In this document: in pieces, positions 45,266 through 54,655 of the stretch | Layout of the letters: the number at the start of each line of letters is the position of its first letter | Position numbering within the stretch: position 1 is the first letter of the stretch | Made by a program: the position numbers and the translations under genes | Assembly (NCBI GenBank): GCA_964623625.1 | Contig: CAZUUJ010000008.1 | Location: 8,702-72,701 of the forward strand | Direction of reading: 5' to 3' | Length of the DNA stretch: 64,000 nt | DNA from: CAZLGM01 sp964623625 | GTDB taxonomy: Bacteria > Desulfobacterota > Desulfobulbia > Desulfobulbales > Desulfocapsaceae | The notes under the pieces: generated by a model | Told to the model about the DNA's origin: nothing | The model's database searches: none | The model's input: only the letters and a program-made list of their open reading frames with translations

Positions 45266-45895
45266 AAAGGTATAGGTGAAAAATCCCATGGCGCCGGAGC
45301 CTTCCGGTGTCATTCCCATGGTGAAAAACAACCTGTTATGCACGCCATCCGGGCGCAAAGGCAGATAGTCAGCTGTTTTCTTCTCCAGCCAGTCGCTTAC
45401 CGTGTCTCCGATCCAGTTGAAGAGAAAGGCTGTACCGACTCCCAGGCCAACCTGCAGAGGGGTATGATGATCACCGTCAATTCGCTGGTATCCGACCAGA
45501 GCCACAGAGAGTACAGAAAAGCCTTGCACCCACCTGTTTTCCGGATACATTTCCCATAGTCGGATAGCTCCCAGGGTGGTGGCCGATACATGACTTGAGA
45601 TGAAACCATTGCTCTTTTCACCCTCCTCATCGGATGGCCGCCTGCCGATATCTGTTTCAGACATCAGTTCTTTGGCTCCCTCGACAAACAACTCCTGGGC
45701 AGCTAAAGTTACACCGAACGTGACCCCCTCTTCAAATCCATCATTATAAAAGGAAAGGACAAAGGCTGAGGCCGGAACGCCGATGGCCAGGGCATCGCTG
45801 ATCGATCCCAGAGTTCCTTCCGATTTTGCCTGGATCGAACTTGCGGTGACGGTTGAAACAGCAAAAGCGACTAACATTACTCTCCATCTCAACAT
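45263..45895 (-). CDS. PAP2 family phosphatase-like membrane protein
   Basis: 210 residues with a signal/anchor and several hydrophobic segments. Motif 1 K75-x9-RRP (75-87), motif 2 SSH102, and motif 3 R138-x5-H144 are visible, as in lipid phosphatases. The final acidic residue of motif 3 (H-x3-D) is replaced by glutamine at 148, so catalysis may be altered. Related enzymes dephosphorylate undecaprenyl pyrophosphate, lipid A or phosphatidic acid. Convergent with the HAD gene; palindrome C abuts its stop. Confidence 0.75.
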   Translation of the reverse strand: MLRWRVMLVAFAVSTVTASSIQAKSEGTLGSISDALAIGVPASAFVLSFYNDGFEEGVTFGVTLAAQELFVEGAKELMSETDIGRRPSDEEGEKSNGFISSHVSATTLGAIRLWEMYPENRWVQGFSVLSVALVGYQRIDGDHHTPLQVGLGVGTAFLFNWIGDTVSDWLEKKTADYLPLRPDGVHNRLFFTMGMTPEGSGAMGFFTYTF

Positions 45896-46687
45896 ATTAT
45901 TCTCCTTATTGTATCGGGCTATATCGATGGATCCGAGGGTCTCCGTTTTTCGTCACGAATGTATTGAGATGAGAGAACGATGAAGATACAGTTAGGCCAG
46001 TATGGAGCTTACCTGAGATCGGAGTCTTCATGATACTCCACTTTATCCTCTTTACTCCGAGCACCTCTTTTTAGGTCTCTTTGTTAAATTCCTACATTTG
46101 TGACAAAGAATGTCATTCAAATTCATAGTACCTTGATACAATCAAATATTTTTAAATCTGCTGTTTGAATCAAAAAGAAATCGCTCTTTGAGGCCTACTC
46201 ACGGATTCAGAAAATATTTAATCTCACCTGGATTTCTCACCGCACTTTATACTCTATCTGCGGGCATGGTCAACTTGATTGCTGCATTCTCATTAAAACT
46301 GAAAATCCAGATAGATTGTTTTTTTTACTCTGCAACTGGAAACCCAAACTGAGTAACAATGTTCTCTTTCTGTTCTAATATTTTCACAGTCCGCTCTATT
46401 AGAATAACTATCAACTTAGAGCACCCGGAGGTTTCTTGTTTTTATTTAAATATAAAATAGTTACAACCACTAACACGTAAAACTAACCGGACATTCAGTA
46501 TACCTTTCCTTTCTTATTGCAGAAAAATATATTGCATCATCTGCGTCAGTGTGTAACAATGTTTTGAGTTTTACGCCAGGTTTTCCAAAACCATGACCAG
46601 AGAAGACAAAATGTCTTACCGGATAACAGTGACAATCGTTAACAACTGAAATCAATCGACATAACAGGTTGTATCCAAGGAACGACC
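45896..46687. other. Long intergenic region upstream of pccB relic
   Basis: About 790 bp of AT-rich sequence without a supported ORF. A single CTCACGGATTCAG near 46200 is the isolated end motif of the P1 repeat family in inverted form. AACCCGGAGG-like text near 46420 has no ORF behind it. It could be remnants of genes once preceding pccB, but no protein-level similarity was seen. Confidence 0.5.
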
Positions 46688-46984
46688 ATGAACATAATTG
46701 AACGGTTGGAGCAGTTAAAACAACCCAGAGCAGAAGCCAAACTAAGCTGCGGCACCATCAACGGCCGGATTGCCTGTGTATTTGCCCAGGACTTCACCGT
46801 GCTGGGCGGCTCGCTTTCTGAGACATTTGCGGAGAAAGTTTGCAAGACCATGGATCTGGCCATGAAGAACGGGGCTCCGGTAATCGGCCTCAACGATTCC
46901 GGCGGCGCCCGTATCCAGGAAGGGATTGAGAGTCTTGCCGGTTACACGGACATTTTCCTTGGCAATATCACTGCTTCAGGTTGA
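46688..46984 (+). pseudogene. Remnant of propionyl-CoA carboxylase beta subunit
   Basis: 98 codons only; normal PccB has about 510 residues. The first ~18 residues (IERLEQLKQPRAEAKLS) match the PccB start. They are joined directly to GTINGRIACVFAQDFTVLGG, skipping about 50 residues normally in between. The segment then matches through LNDSGGARIQEGIESLAGY and stops at ITASG with TGA, just before the usual VVPQI. So there is an internal deletion and a 3' truncation. The catalytic carboxyltransferase parts are absent. It sits 140 bp before prpE, where a working pcc gene would make sense. Confidence 0.85.
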
Positions 46985-47124
46985 AGTATAAAAACCATTA
47001 CTGTATAAAACGAGATGTACATTCACTCTCAACTGATCAGGGAACAGCCAATCCCATGTTTGACCGAACATGACCCACTGCTCTTCCTGTAAATCCATTA
47101 ACCCAAAATAAGGGGGCCTCTATT

Positions 47125-49023
47125 ATGGCAGATTTCAATACCGTTTTTTCCAACTCGATCGATAATCCTGAAGAATTCTGGGCTGAAGCAGCCGCCGGCA
47201 TTGACTGGTATGAAAAATGGGATGAGGTGCTGGATAGCTCCAACCCACCATTTTATCGCTGGTTTGCGGGCGGCAAGATGAACACCTGCTATAACGCTAT
47301 TGATCGTCATGTTGAAAATGGACGTGGAGATCAGACCGCTATCATTTATGACTCCCCGGTCACCGATACTATTATCAAAATCACCTATAAAGAGTTTCAG
47401 GACAAAGTGGCAACCTTTGCCGGGGCTCTTCAGTCACTTGGTGTCAATAAAGGTGATACTGTTGTTATTTATATGCCAATGATTCCTGAAGCGGCCGTTG
47501 CCATGCTGGCATGTGCCCGACTGGGTGCTATTCATTCCGTCGTTTTTGGAGGTTTTGCCGCCAATGAGCTGGCTGTCCGCATTGATCATGCCCAGCCGAA
47601 GGTACTCGTCACCGCCTCCGGTGCCATTGAAGGTAAAAAACAGCTTGCCTATAAGCCTCTTGTTGATAAGGCCATCGACCTATCCGATCATAAACCGGAA
47701 AAATGTGTTGTCTTCCAGCGAGATTTCATCACCGCCGAAATGATTGACGGAAGAGATATCGACTGGAATGAACTGGTTGCAGGTAGTTCTCCAGCAGACT
47801 GTGTTGTCGTAGATGCCACAGATCCACTTTACATCCTGTATACATCCGGTACAACCGGTATGCCCAAAGGGGTTCTGAGAGATAACGGTGGTCACGCGGT
47901 GGCTCTCCACTGGACAATGAAAAATCTCTACAATATTGATTCGGGTGATGTGTTCTGGTCCGCCTCCGATGTCGGCTGGGTCGTCGGTCACTCCTATATT
48001 ATCTATGGCCCCCTGCTCAAGGGAGCAACAACCATCATCTATGAAGGCAAACCCATCGGTACCCCCGATGCCGGCGCTTTCTGGCGAGTGATTTCCCAAC
48101 ATGGTGTCAAAGCCCTGTTTACTGCGCCAACCGCCTTCAGGGCCATAAAAAAAGAAGATCCCAACGGCGAAATGCTCAAGAAATATGACCTCTCCTGTTT
48201 TGAGGCACTCTATCTTGCCGGTGAACGACTCGACCCGGACACCTATCACTGGGCATCAGACCTCCTAAATGTCCCGGTCATTGACCACTGGTGGCAGACA
48301 GAAACCGGCTGGGCCATTGTCGGCAACTGCAGAGGTATTGAAGAGATACCTGTCAAACCCGGTTCCTCCTCCAAAGCGATGCCCGGCTATGATGTCCAGA
48401 TCGTTGATAACGACGGCAACCCGCTTCCTGCTGGTGATGAGGGCAATATTGTTGTCAAGCTGCCTCTGCCCCCAGGCACCCTGGCTACATTATGGCGGAA
48501 TAAAGAGAGATTCATTGACTCATACATGTCCACTTTCCCTGGATATTATGAAACCAGCGATGGAGGCTACATCGATGAGGATGGCTATATCTTCATCATG
48601 GGTCGTATTGATGATGTCATTAATATCGCCGGCCACCGCCTGTCCACCGGCGCCATGGAAGAGGTCATTGCCACTCATCCTGATGTTGCCGAATGTGCGG
48701 TTTTTGGAATCAACGATCAGCTCAAGGGACAGTCACCCTTAGGTCTCTTTGTTGTCAAAGCCGGAGTAACCAAATCAAGCGAAGACATCCTCAGCGAACT
48801 TGTTCAAATGGTACGGCAGCAGATTGGTGCCATTGCCTGTTTCAGGGAAGCTTCCCAGGTGGTCAGGCTGCCTAAAACCCGCTCCGGAAAAATCCTGCGG
48901 GCCACCATGCGCGCCATTGCCGATGGCAGGGAATGGAACATGCCATCGACCATCGATGACCCGGAAAGCCTCACTGAGATCACCGAGGCGTTAACTGAAA
49001 TGGGTTATCCCAAAAAGTCCTGA
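47125..49023 (+). CDS. prpE: Propionyl-CoA synthetase (AMP-forming)
   Basis: 632 residues. Activates propionate with ATP and CoA through an acyl-AMP intermediate. Motif YTSGTTGMPKGV (P-loop-like A3), the acyl-binding HWWQTETGW, the hinge GRIDDVINIAGHRLS and the catalytic lysine in TRSGKILRA near the C-terminus. The length and the N-terminal segment favour PrpE over acetyl-CoA synthetase (~650), but acetate use is possible. A good ribosome-binding site (AAGGGGG) precedes the ATG. Likely part of a propionate pathway with sucCD downstream and the pccB relic upstream. Confidence 0.88.
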   Translation: MADFNTVFSNSIDNPEEFWAEAAAGIDWYEKWDEVLDSSNPPFYRWFAGGKMNTCYNAIDRHVENGRGDQTAIIYDSPVTDTIIKITYKEFQDKVATFAGALQSLGVNKGDTVVIYMPMIPEAAVAMLACARLGAIHSVVFGGFAANELAVRIDHAQPKVLVTASGAIEGKKQLAYKPLVDKAIDLSDHKPEKCVVFQRDFITAEMIDGRDIDWNELVAGSSPADCVVVDATDPLYILYTSGTTGMPKGVLRDNGGHAVALHWTMKNLYNIDSGDVFWSASDVGWVVGHSYIIYGPLLKGATTIIYEGKPIGTPDAGAFWRVISQHGVKALFTAPTAFRAIKKEDPNGEMLKKYDLSCFEALYLAGERLDPDTYHWASDLLNVPVIDHWWQTETGWAIVGNCRGIEEIPVKPGSSSKAMPGYDVQIVDNDGNPLPAGDEGNIVVKLPLPPGTLATLWRNKERFIDSYMSTFPGYYETSDGGYIDEDGYIFIMGRIDDVINIAGHRLSTGAMEEVIATHPDVAECAVFGINDQLKGQSPLGLFVVKAGVTKSSEDILSELVQMVRQQIGAIACFREASQVVRLPKTRSGKILRATMRAIADGREWNMPSTIDDPESLTEITEALTEMGYPKKS

Positions 49024-49043
49024 TCTACTGTTTTATCTGAAAC

Positions 49044-49078
49044 TGCGGCGGAGTATATTCAGAAACTGCTCCGCCGCA
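49044..49078. other. Perfect 10-bp inverted repeat between prpE and sucC
   Basis: TGCGGCGGAG pairs with CTCCGCCGCA around a 15-nt loop. There is no following T-run, so it is not a typical intrinsic terminator. It could be an mRNA stability or processing hairpin that uncouples prpE from sucC expression. Confidence 0.6.
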
Positions 49079-49111
49079 ACCAACCCGGAGTTTTAACACC
49101 AAACGACAACG

Positions 49112-50269
49112 ATGAAAATTCACGAATATCAGGCCAAGGATCTGTTCCGCCAATATGACATCCCTGTTCCGGAAGGACGACTCTGTTATACCTCCGGTCA
49201 GGTTGCCACTGCGGCAAAAGAACTTCTGCTGCCAGTGGTCGTTAAAGCACAGATCCATGCCGGCGGCCGTGGTAAAGGGGGAGGGGTTAAACTTGCCCGA
49301 ACCGAAGACGATGTCCTGGAAGCGGCAGAATCCATTATCGGTATGAACCTTGTCACCAGGCAGACCGGTCCCGGCGGCCGGACGGTGAAAAAAGTTCTGG
49401 TTGAACAGGGGTTGTCTATCAGAGATGAGATGTATCTCTCTATAGTTATCGATCGGTCTCGTGCTGCAATTTCCATCATCAGCAGCCGGGAAGGCGGCAT
49501 GGATATCGAAGAAGTGGCAGCCAACAATCCGGAGCGGATCATCACTCTGGCCATCCATCCGCTTCTCTCCATCCAGTCGTTCCATCTGCGGGAACTCTGT
49601 TTCGGTCTCCAGCTGGATAGTGGGCTGATGAAAGAATTCAGCCGCATTGTCCGGCAGCTCTATAAACTCTTTATCGAGTATGACTGCTCCATGCTGGAAA
49701 TCAACCCGCTGGTCATCACCGAGGATAACAGGATCTTTGCCCTTGATGCCAAGGTCGATATCGACTCCAACAGCCTGTTCCGCCATCCCGATATCGGTGA
49801 GATGCATGATCCTGATGAGGAAGATCCGGCAGAGCTGGAAGCTGCCAAATATAACCTGAACTATATCAATTTAGACGGCAATGTCGGCAACATGGTTAAC
49901 GGCGCCGGTCTGGCCATGGCCACCATGGATATCATCAAGCAGGCAGGGGCCTCACCCGCCAACTTCCTTGATGTCGGCGGCTCAGCCGATGCCGAGATGG
50001 TGGAAAAGGGGTTTAAGATTATCCTGGCCGACGCAGATGTAAAAGCTGTCTTCATTAATATTTTCGGGGGTATCTTTCGGTGTGACATTCTGGCCCAGGG
50101 CATTGTACAGGCCGCCTCCAATCTTGGCATTAACGTACCGGTTGTTGTGCGGATGGAGGGCACCAACGTGGAAGAGGGACGTAAAATCCTGGCCGACTCC
50201 GGGCTTGAACTGATTAACGCAGTAGACCTCCGGGACGCTGCCGAAAAAGTGGCCAGGGTAGCAAATTGA
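49112..50269 (+). CDS. sucC: Succinyl-CoA synthetase beta subunit
   Basis: 385 residues, normal length. An ATP-grasp domain (MKIHEYQAKDLF start, VVKAQIHAGGRGKGGGVKLA) supplies nucleotide to the alpha subunit; the C-terminal part has LDVGGSADAEMVEKGF and VFINIFGGIFRCD. The complex interconverts succinyl-CoA and succinate with ATP or GTP. Its partner sucD is separated by glpQ. No strong SD is visible before the ATG. Confidence 0.93.
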   Translation: MKIHEYQAKDLFRQYDIPVPEGRLCYTSGQVATAAKELLLPVVVKAQIHAGGRGKGGGVKLARTEDDVLEAAESIIGMNLVTRQTGPGGRTVKKVLVEQGLSIRDEMYLSIVIDRSRAAISIISSREGGMDIEEVAANNPERIITLAIHPLLSIQSFHLRELCFGLQLDSGLMKEFSRIVRQLYKLFIEYDCSMLEINPLVITEDNRIFALDAKVDIDSNSLFRHPDIGEMHDPDEEDPAELEAAKYNLNYINLDGNVGNMVNGAGLAMATMDIIKQAGASPANFLDVGGSADAEMVEKGFKIILADADVKAVFINIFGGIFRCDILAQGIVQAASNLGINVPVVVRMEGTNVEEGRKILADSGLELINAVDLRDAAEKVARVAN

Positions 50270-50279
50270 GGAAACCCTG

Positions 50280-51503
50280 ATGGTTCTTCAATCCCGTTAT
50301 CTTATTTGCACTCTTCTGATAGTCTTTTTTCAGATCCAGGTTCCCTGTATGGCAGACGATAAGGTTATCATCGCCCACCGCGGCGCTTCAGGCTATCTGA
50401 TGGAACATAATCTACCGTCAACCGTTCTGGCCATTGCCATGGGCGCCGATTATGTCGAGCAGGATCTGGTGATGACCAAAGACGACAGGCTGATTGTCTA
50501 CCACGACCTGACTCTTGAGAGGCTAACGGATGTGGCGGACAAGTTTCAGGACCGTCAGCGTGAAGACGGCCGGTTCTATGTTATCGACTTCACCCTTGAA
50601 GAGATCAAACAGCTCACACTGAAAGAGACACAAACCGGGGTAACTGATGGAGAATCAACCGAAGGATCAACTGGATTTCCCACCAATCTCGGCAATCCCG
50701 GACTCACCATTCCCACCTTTGAAGAGCAACTCGTGGTTATCAGGGGTCTGGAAAAAACGCTGAAAAAAACCATCGGCATCTATCCGGAAATCAAAAAAGT
50801 ATGGTTCCATAAAAGCCATGGAAAAGATATTACCATGGCCGTACTGAAAATCCTGCACCGCTTTGGTTACACCCAAAAAGAGGACAAACTCTTCCTCCAG
50901 TGTTTCGATCATGGCGAGCTCAAACGAATCCGTGACGATCTCTTTCCCATGATGGGAATGGAGATCAAGCTGATTCAGCTGATTGATTTAAATGATGGGG
51001 AAGAGACCATGATCGAGCAGGGAAGCCGGCAGATACCGTATAATTATGACTGGATGTTTTCCGGATTCGGCCTGCGCGCTCTATCCCTTATCGTTGACGG
51101 CATCGGTCTGAACCAATCGATGCTGATCGATGAAACGGGTGTTGTGATCCGACCCGACTATATTAATAAAACCAAAAAGATCGGTTTGGCTGTTCATGTC
51201 TACACCCTCAGAAATGATCCAGTCGAATTTCCCCAACCCATTACCAACTTCTCTGAACTGATCGAACTTTTTCTGTTCACAATAGGAGTTGACGGTATTT
51301 TTACTGACCACTGCAGTGAGGCGGTTGATTATCTTAAAACAAGGGAAGAGACCGACAATCAGCAAAACGAAATCCAGAATACGGTGACCGGTGAACAACA
51401 TGTCATCCAAGGCGGCCCATTTGGCCAGTTGGATAATCTCCAGTCACCAGCATCCGTTTCAGACGACCAAACCACAACAACACCTCCACCTTCAATCGAG
51501 TAA
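50280..51503 (+). CDS. glpQ: Glycerophosphodiester phosphodiesterase, exported
   Basis: 407 residues with a signal peptide ending near residue 24. The TIM-barrel GDPD signature HRGASG at about 32-37, then DLVMTKDDRLIVYHD and a later WMFSGFG segment are present. It hydrolyses glycerophosphodiesters to glycerol 3-phosphate and an alcohol in the periplasm. The C-terminal ~50 residues are Gln/Pro/Thr-rich and disordered. It lies between sucC and sucD (10 bp and 2 bp gaps), an unusual operon position. Confidence 0.9.
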   Translation: MVLQSRYLICTLLIVFFQIQVPCMADDKVIIAHRGASGYLMEHNLPSTVLAIAMGADYVEQDLVMTKDDRLIVYHDLTLERLTDVADKFQDRQREDGRFYVIDFTLEEIKQLTLKETQTGVTDGESTEGSTGFPTNLGNPGLTIPTFEEQLVVIRGLEKTLKKTIGIYPEIKKVWFHKSHGKDITMAVLKILHRFGYTQKEDKLFLQCFDHGELKRIRDDLFPMMGMEIKLIQLIDLNDGEETMIEQGSRQIPYNYDWMFSGFGLRALSLIVDGIGLNQSMLIDETGVVIRPDYINKTKKIGLAVHVYTLRNDPVEFPQPITNFSELIELFLFTIGVDGIFTDHCSEAVDYLKTREETDNQQNEIQNTVTGEQHVIQGGPFGQLDNLQSPASVSDDQTTTTPPPSIE

Positions 51504-51505
51504 TT

Positions 51506-52375
51506 ATGGCTATTCTCATCAACAGCGACACGCGGCTTTTAGTCCAGGGTTTTACAGGCAAAGAGGGACGGTTTCACTCCGCTCTTTGCATTGAATACGG
51601 AACAAACATTGTTGCCGGTGTCACCCCGGGCAAGGGGGGTACGCAATGTGATGGTGTCCCGGTGTATAACAGTGTGAAAGAGGCCAGGGAAGAAGGCGGC
51701 GCCAACAGCTCTATGATATTCGTCCCCCCGCCATTTGCCGCCGATGCCATTCTGGAGGCGACCGATGCAGGCATCGAACTGATTGTCTGCATAACAGAAG
51801 GCATACCGGTACTCGATATGGTCCGGGTCAAGAATTATCTCAAAGGCAAACCAACCCGTCTTATCGGACCGAACTGTCCCGGCATCATCACTCCCGGACA
51901 GTGCAAGATCGGTATCATGCCCGGTCATATCCATATGGCAGGCGGACCCGTGGGCGTCGTCTCCCGCTCGGGAACCCTCACCTATGAAGTTGTCCATCAG
52001 TTGACCCGGGAAGGGTTGGGACAGACCACCTGCCTCGGTATCGGGGGCGATCCCATTAACGGCACAAGTTTCATCGATTGCCTGGAAATGTTTAATGAAG
52101 ACGATGAAACCAAGGGACTGGTAATGGTCGGGGAAATCGGTGGAACCGCCGAAGAAGAAGCAGCTGAGTGGATCAGCAGCAACATGTCCAAGCCGGTTGT
52201 CGGCTTTATTGCCGGCCTGACCGCTCCCCCGGGTAGACGTATGGGGCATGCCGGAGCAATTGTCAGCGGCGGACAGGGGACGGCGGACGCTAAAATCAAG
52301 GCCATGCGGGACAGCGGTATTCACGTGTGTGAGAATCTTGGCCGACTTGGGGAAATCTGCAAGTCCGTTTTTTGA
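51506..52375 (+). CDS. sucD: Succinyl-CoA synthetase alpha subunit
   Basis: 289 residues. Binds CoA (VQGFTGKEGRFHS near 13-25) and is phosphorylated on the catalytic histidine H248 in RRMGHAGAIV. The CoA-binding and ligase domains are complete (GPNCPGII; GGDPINGT). Starts 2 bp after glpQ, so translation is likely coupled to it rather than directly to sucC. Confidence 0.94.
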   Translation: MAILINSDTRLLVQGFTGKEGRFHSALCIEYGTNIVAGVTPGKGGTQCDGVPVYNSVKEAREEGGANSSMIFVPPPFAADAILEATDAGIELIVCITEGIPVLDMVRVKNYLKGKPTRLIGPNCPGIITPGQCKIGIMPGHIHMAGGPVGVVSRSGTLTYEVVHQLTREGLGQTTCLGIGGDPINGTSFIDCLEMFNEDDETKGLVMVGEIGGTAEEEAAEWISSNMSKPVVGFIAGLTAPPGRRMGHAGAIVSGGQGTADAKIKAMRDSGIHVCENLGRLGEICKSVF

Positions 52376-52520
52376 TCAAGCACCACACATCATCACCACA
52401 AACTTTAAGGTCGCCACAGTCGTTAACCTCACTGGCGACGACGTCAGTTCATCCGACATTGCTGACCAAGCGAAGCAGGTAAGCAGAGATTTCCATTTCA
52501 AAAGAACCAGGAGCAAGGAT

Positions 52521-53363
52521 ATGAAACAGGTTCCTTTCGGCAGCACAGGCAGGAGAGTCTCCACTGTCGGACTGGGCGGTGAAGGTGTTCTCAGGACATA
52601 TGGACGACTGGAGGAAGCCCGGGCCGTCATTAGAGAAGCTATAGAAATGGGAGTCACCTATTTCGATTCAGCCAGGGTCTATTCGGACAGCGAACTCTAT
52701 CTCGGTTCAATCTGGGGCGAGAATCCGGATTTACGAAAATCGATTTTTCAGACCTCAAAATCCGCTTCCCGCGATCGGGATGGCGCACTGTCTGATCTTG
52801 AAGGCAGTCTGAAACGACTGCGAACCGATTATCTCGACCTCTGGCAGATTCATGACGTGCGGACCCTGGCGGACATTGAGGCCATATCCAGACCTGGAGG
52901 TGCACTGGAGGCCTTTGTGGAAGCCAAAGAAAAAGGAACTGTCAGATTTATTGGGGTAACCGGCCATCATGATCCCGAGGTTCTGACCAGGGCCGTGCAG
53001 GAATGGCCGATTGATTCAGTTCTGCTGCCTGTGAACCCCATCGAAGAAATCATCGGCGGTTTTCTGACCTCGACTCTGGAAGCTGCCAAACAGAAGAATA
53101 TTGGGGTGATCGGCATGAAAGTGGTCGGCGGCTCCCACTATATTCTACCAAAGCTCGGCATCACTGCGGATCTTCTGATCCGTTATGCCAACTCGATCGA
53201 CATCACGCTACCCATCATCGGTTGTTCGAGTCCCGATGAGGTCAAAACAATGATTGACGCCACTGAGACAATGGAGCCCTTGACCTTTAAGGAACGAGCT
53301 CAAATCATGTCCCGTCTCCAACCTTTTGCTGCCAGGCTTGCGTTTTATAGAGGAGTCCGCTAG
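52521..53363 (+). CDS. Aldo/keto reductase
   Basis: 280 residues. A TIM-barrel oxidoreductase with the catalytic set D49 and Y54 (YFDSARVYSDSE), K80 (FQTSKS) and H111 (LWQIHDV), using NAD(P)H. It lacks the C-terminal 4Fe-4S domain of some anaerobe AKRs. The ATG at 52521 follows an AGGAGCAAGG ribosome-binding site; the same frame extends upstream over the end of sucD without similarity. Last gene of the plus-strand run beginning at prpE. Substrate unknown. Confidence 0.87.
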   Translation: MKQVPFGSTGRRVSTVGLGGEGVLRTYGRLEEARAVIREAIEMGVTYFDSARVYSDSELYLGSIWGENPDLRKSIFQTSKSASRDRDGALSDLEGSLKRLRTDYLDLWQIHDVRTLADIEAISRPGGALEAFVEAKEKGTVRFIGVTGHHDPEVLTRAVQEWPIDSVLLPVNPIEEIIGGFLTSTLEAAKQKNIGVIGMKVVGGSHYILPKLGITADLLIRYANSIDITLPIIGCSSPDEVKTMIDATETMEPLTFKERAQIMSRLQPFAARLAFYRGVR

Positions 53364-53594
53364 CTTGTTTTTCTCATGAACATTGTGTCTATATATTAAG
53401 ATACTATCGAGATTCGATATATTACTTCAATCGTTTAGTAATAAATGTACACAATGCTCACAAAGGTCAGTCCATGCTGAGTCATCTTCTGCAGTATTTC
53501 GACAGCAAACATAGGCAAAACTATAGTTCACTGCCGAAAACCTCTGAATCTGACACAGCCTGAACTGATGAAAAATACAAGCGAATAAACTGCC

Positions 53595-54440
53595 ATGACT
53601 GTCTCTCTCTCTATTGGTGACATTGATATTAGCTGGCTACCTGGAGGTGATTTCCGCCTTGACGGCGGCACCATGTTCGGTCCGGTGCCTAAAGTCCTCT
53701 GGCAGAAGCGATACCCGGCTGATGACCATAACCTGATCCCTCTGCGCAACGATCCGATCCTGGTCCGTACTCCCCAGGCAAATAGTATCATCGACAGCGG
53801 ACTCGGCAATAAACTGACCGAAAAACAACGATCTATTTACAGGGTCTCACCGGTATGGAGTATCCCTGATCAACTTAACAGGATGGGGCTGTCCCGCCGG
53901 GATATTGATTATGTCATTCTCACCCATTGCGACTTCGATCATGCAGGTGGGGTGGTAATGGTAAACAGCGAAGGGGATGAAGAACTCACCTGGCCGGAAG
54001 CTATTCATATCATTCAGGAAAAGGAGTGGGAAGATGTCGAAAACCCCTGTAGACGGACCCAATCCACCTATCTTCCCCAAAATTTTCGCAAGCTGAAAAA
54101 AAACGGCCGGATTGAACTTGTGAATGGCGACCAACCCGTTTGTGAAGGGATACGGGTCCGCTACAGTGGCGGCCACACCAGAGGCCATCAGATTGTCGAG
54201 ATCAGCAGCGGTTCCGAATATGCGGTCCATCTCGGCGACCTGTTTCCCACCCACGCCCAGATCAATCCGCTCTGGGTAATGGCCTATGACAACTTCCCCC
54301 TGGAGGTCATTGATCGAAAAGAGCAATATTTCAAGGAATATGGGACCAAAGACAGTTGGTTCCTCTTTTACCACGATCCGGTTATGCGGGCCTGCAAACT
54401 CGGCTCAGAGCTCTCAATCACTTCAACCTTGCCCTCCTAA
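53595..54440 (+). CDS. Metallo-beta-lactamase fold hydrolase
   Basis: 281 residues. The zinc-binding motif H111-x-D113-x-D115-H116 (LTHCDFDHAGG) and later GGHTRGHQIVEI plus HLGDLFPTH match the MBL superfamily, in the branch containing AHL lactonases and related esterases. The N-terminus is a cytosolic beta strand, with no signal peptide. Substrate not evident. Stands alone downstream of the aldo/keto reductase. Confidence 0.85.
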   Translation: MTVSLSIGDIDISWLPGGDFRLDGGTMFGPVPKVLWQKRYPADDHNLIPLRNDPILVRTPQANSIIDSGLGNKLTEKQRSIYRVSPVWSIPDQLNRMGLSRRDIDYVILTHCDFDHAGGVVMVNSEGDEELTWPEAIHIIQEKEWEDVENPCRRTQSTYLPQNFRKLKKNGRIELVNGDQPVCEGIRVRYSGGHTRGHQIVEISSGSEYAVHLGDLFPTHAQINPLWVMAYDNFPLEVIDRKEQYFKEYGTKDSWFLFYHDPVMRACKLGSELSITSTLPS

Positions 54441-54463
54441 CCTAAATTCCTTATTAACTCAAG

Positions 54464-54655
54464 TTAGAAAAGAGATACCTCCATGCCGATAGTAACCATT
54501 CGCCTGATGGAATAAATCTCGATGATCGAGATGGATAAGAAGAGAAAGAAGGTGACGCAGAAAAAACAGAACAGCACTGGAAAAATGCGGTACAAAAACA
54601 AAAGCAGTCTCTCTGCCAGTCGGCTGGATTGTTGTGCAAATAGAGTCTTCATCAT
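54464..54655 (-). CDS. Small membrane protein
   Basis: 62-63 residues with one long hydrophobic stretch (LLFLYRIFPVLFCFFCVTFF and following residues, about 18-45). A near-consensus AGGAGGG lies just before tandem ATGs at 54655 and 54652, the main reason for calling it. The C-terminus is short and basic. It is convergent with the MBL gene. Function unknown; it could be a membrane-bound regulator or toxin-like peptide. Confidence 0.45.
   Translation of the reverse strand: MMKTLFAQQSSRLAERLLLFLYRIFPVLFCFFCVTFFLFLSISIIEIYSIRRMVTIGMEVSLF

Noticed and set aside
46982..46984. TGA ending the pccB remnant considered as selenocysteine
   Set aside because: The sequence after the TGA does not continue PccB similarity and no SECIS-like hairpin follows; a true truncation is more likely.
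49025..49807. 260-codon minus-strand frame over sucC
   Set aside because: Antisense shadow; sucC in the other direction is unmistakable.
53474..53563. 29-codon ORF (MLSHLLQYFDSKH...) between the aldo/keto reductase and MBL genes
   Set aside because: Very short, no convincing ribosome-binding site and no recognisable family.
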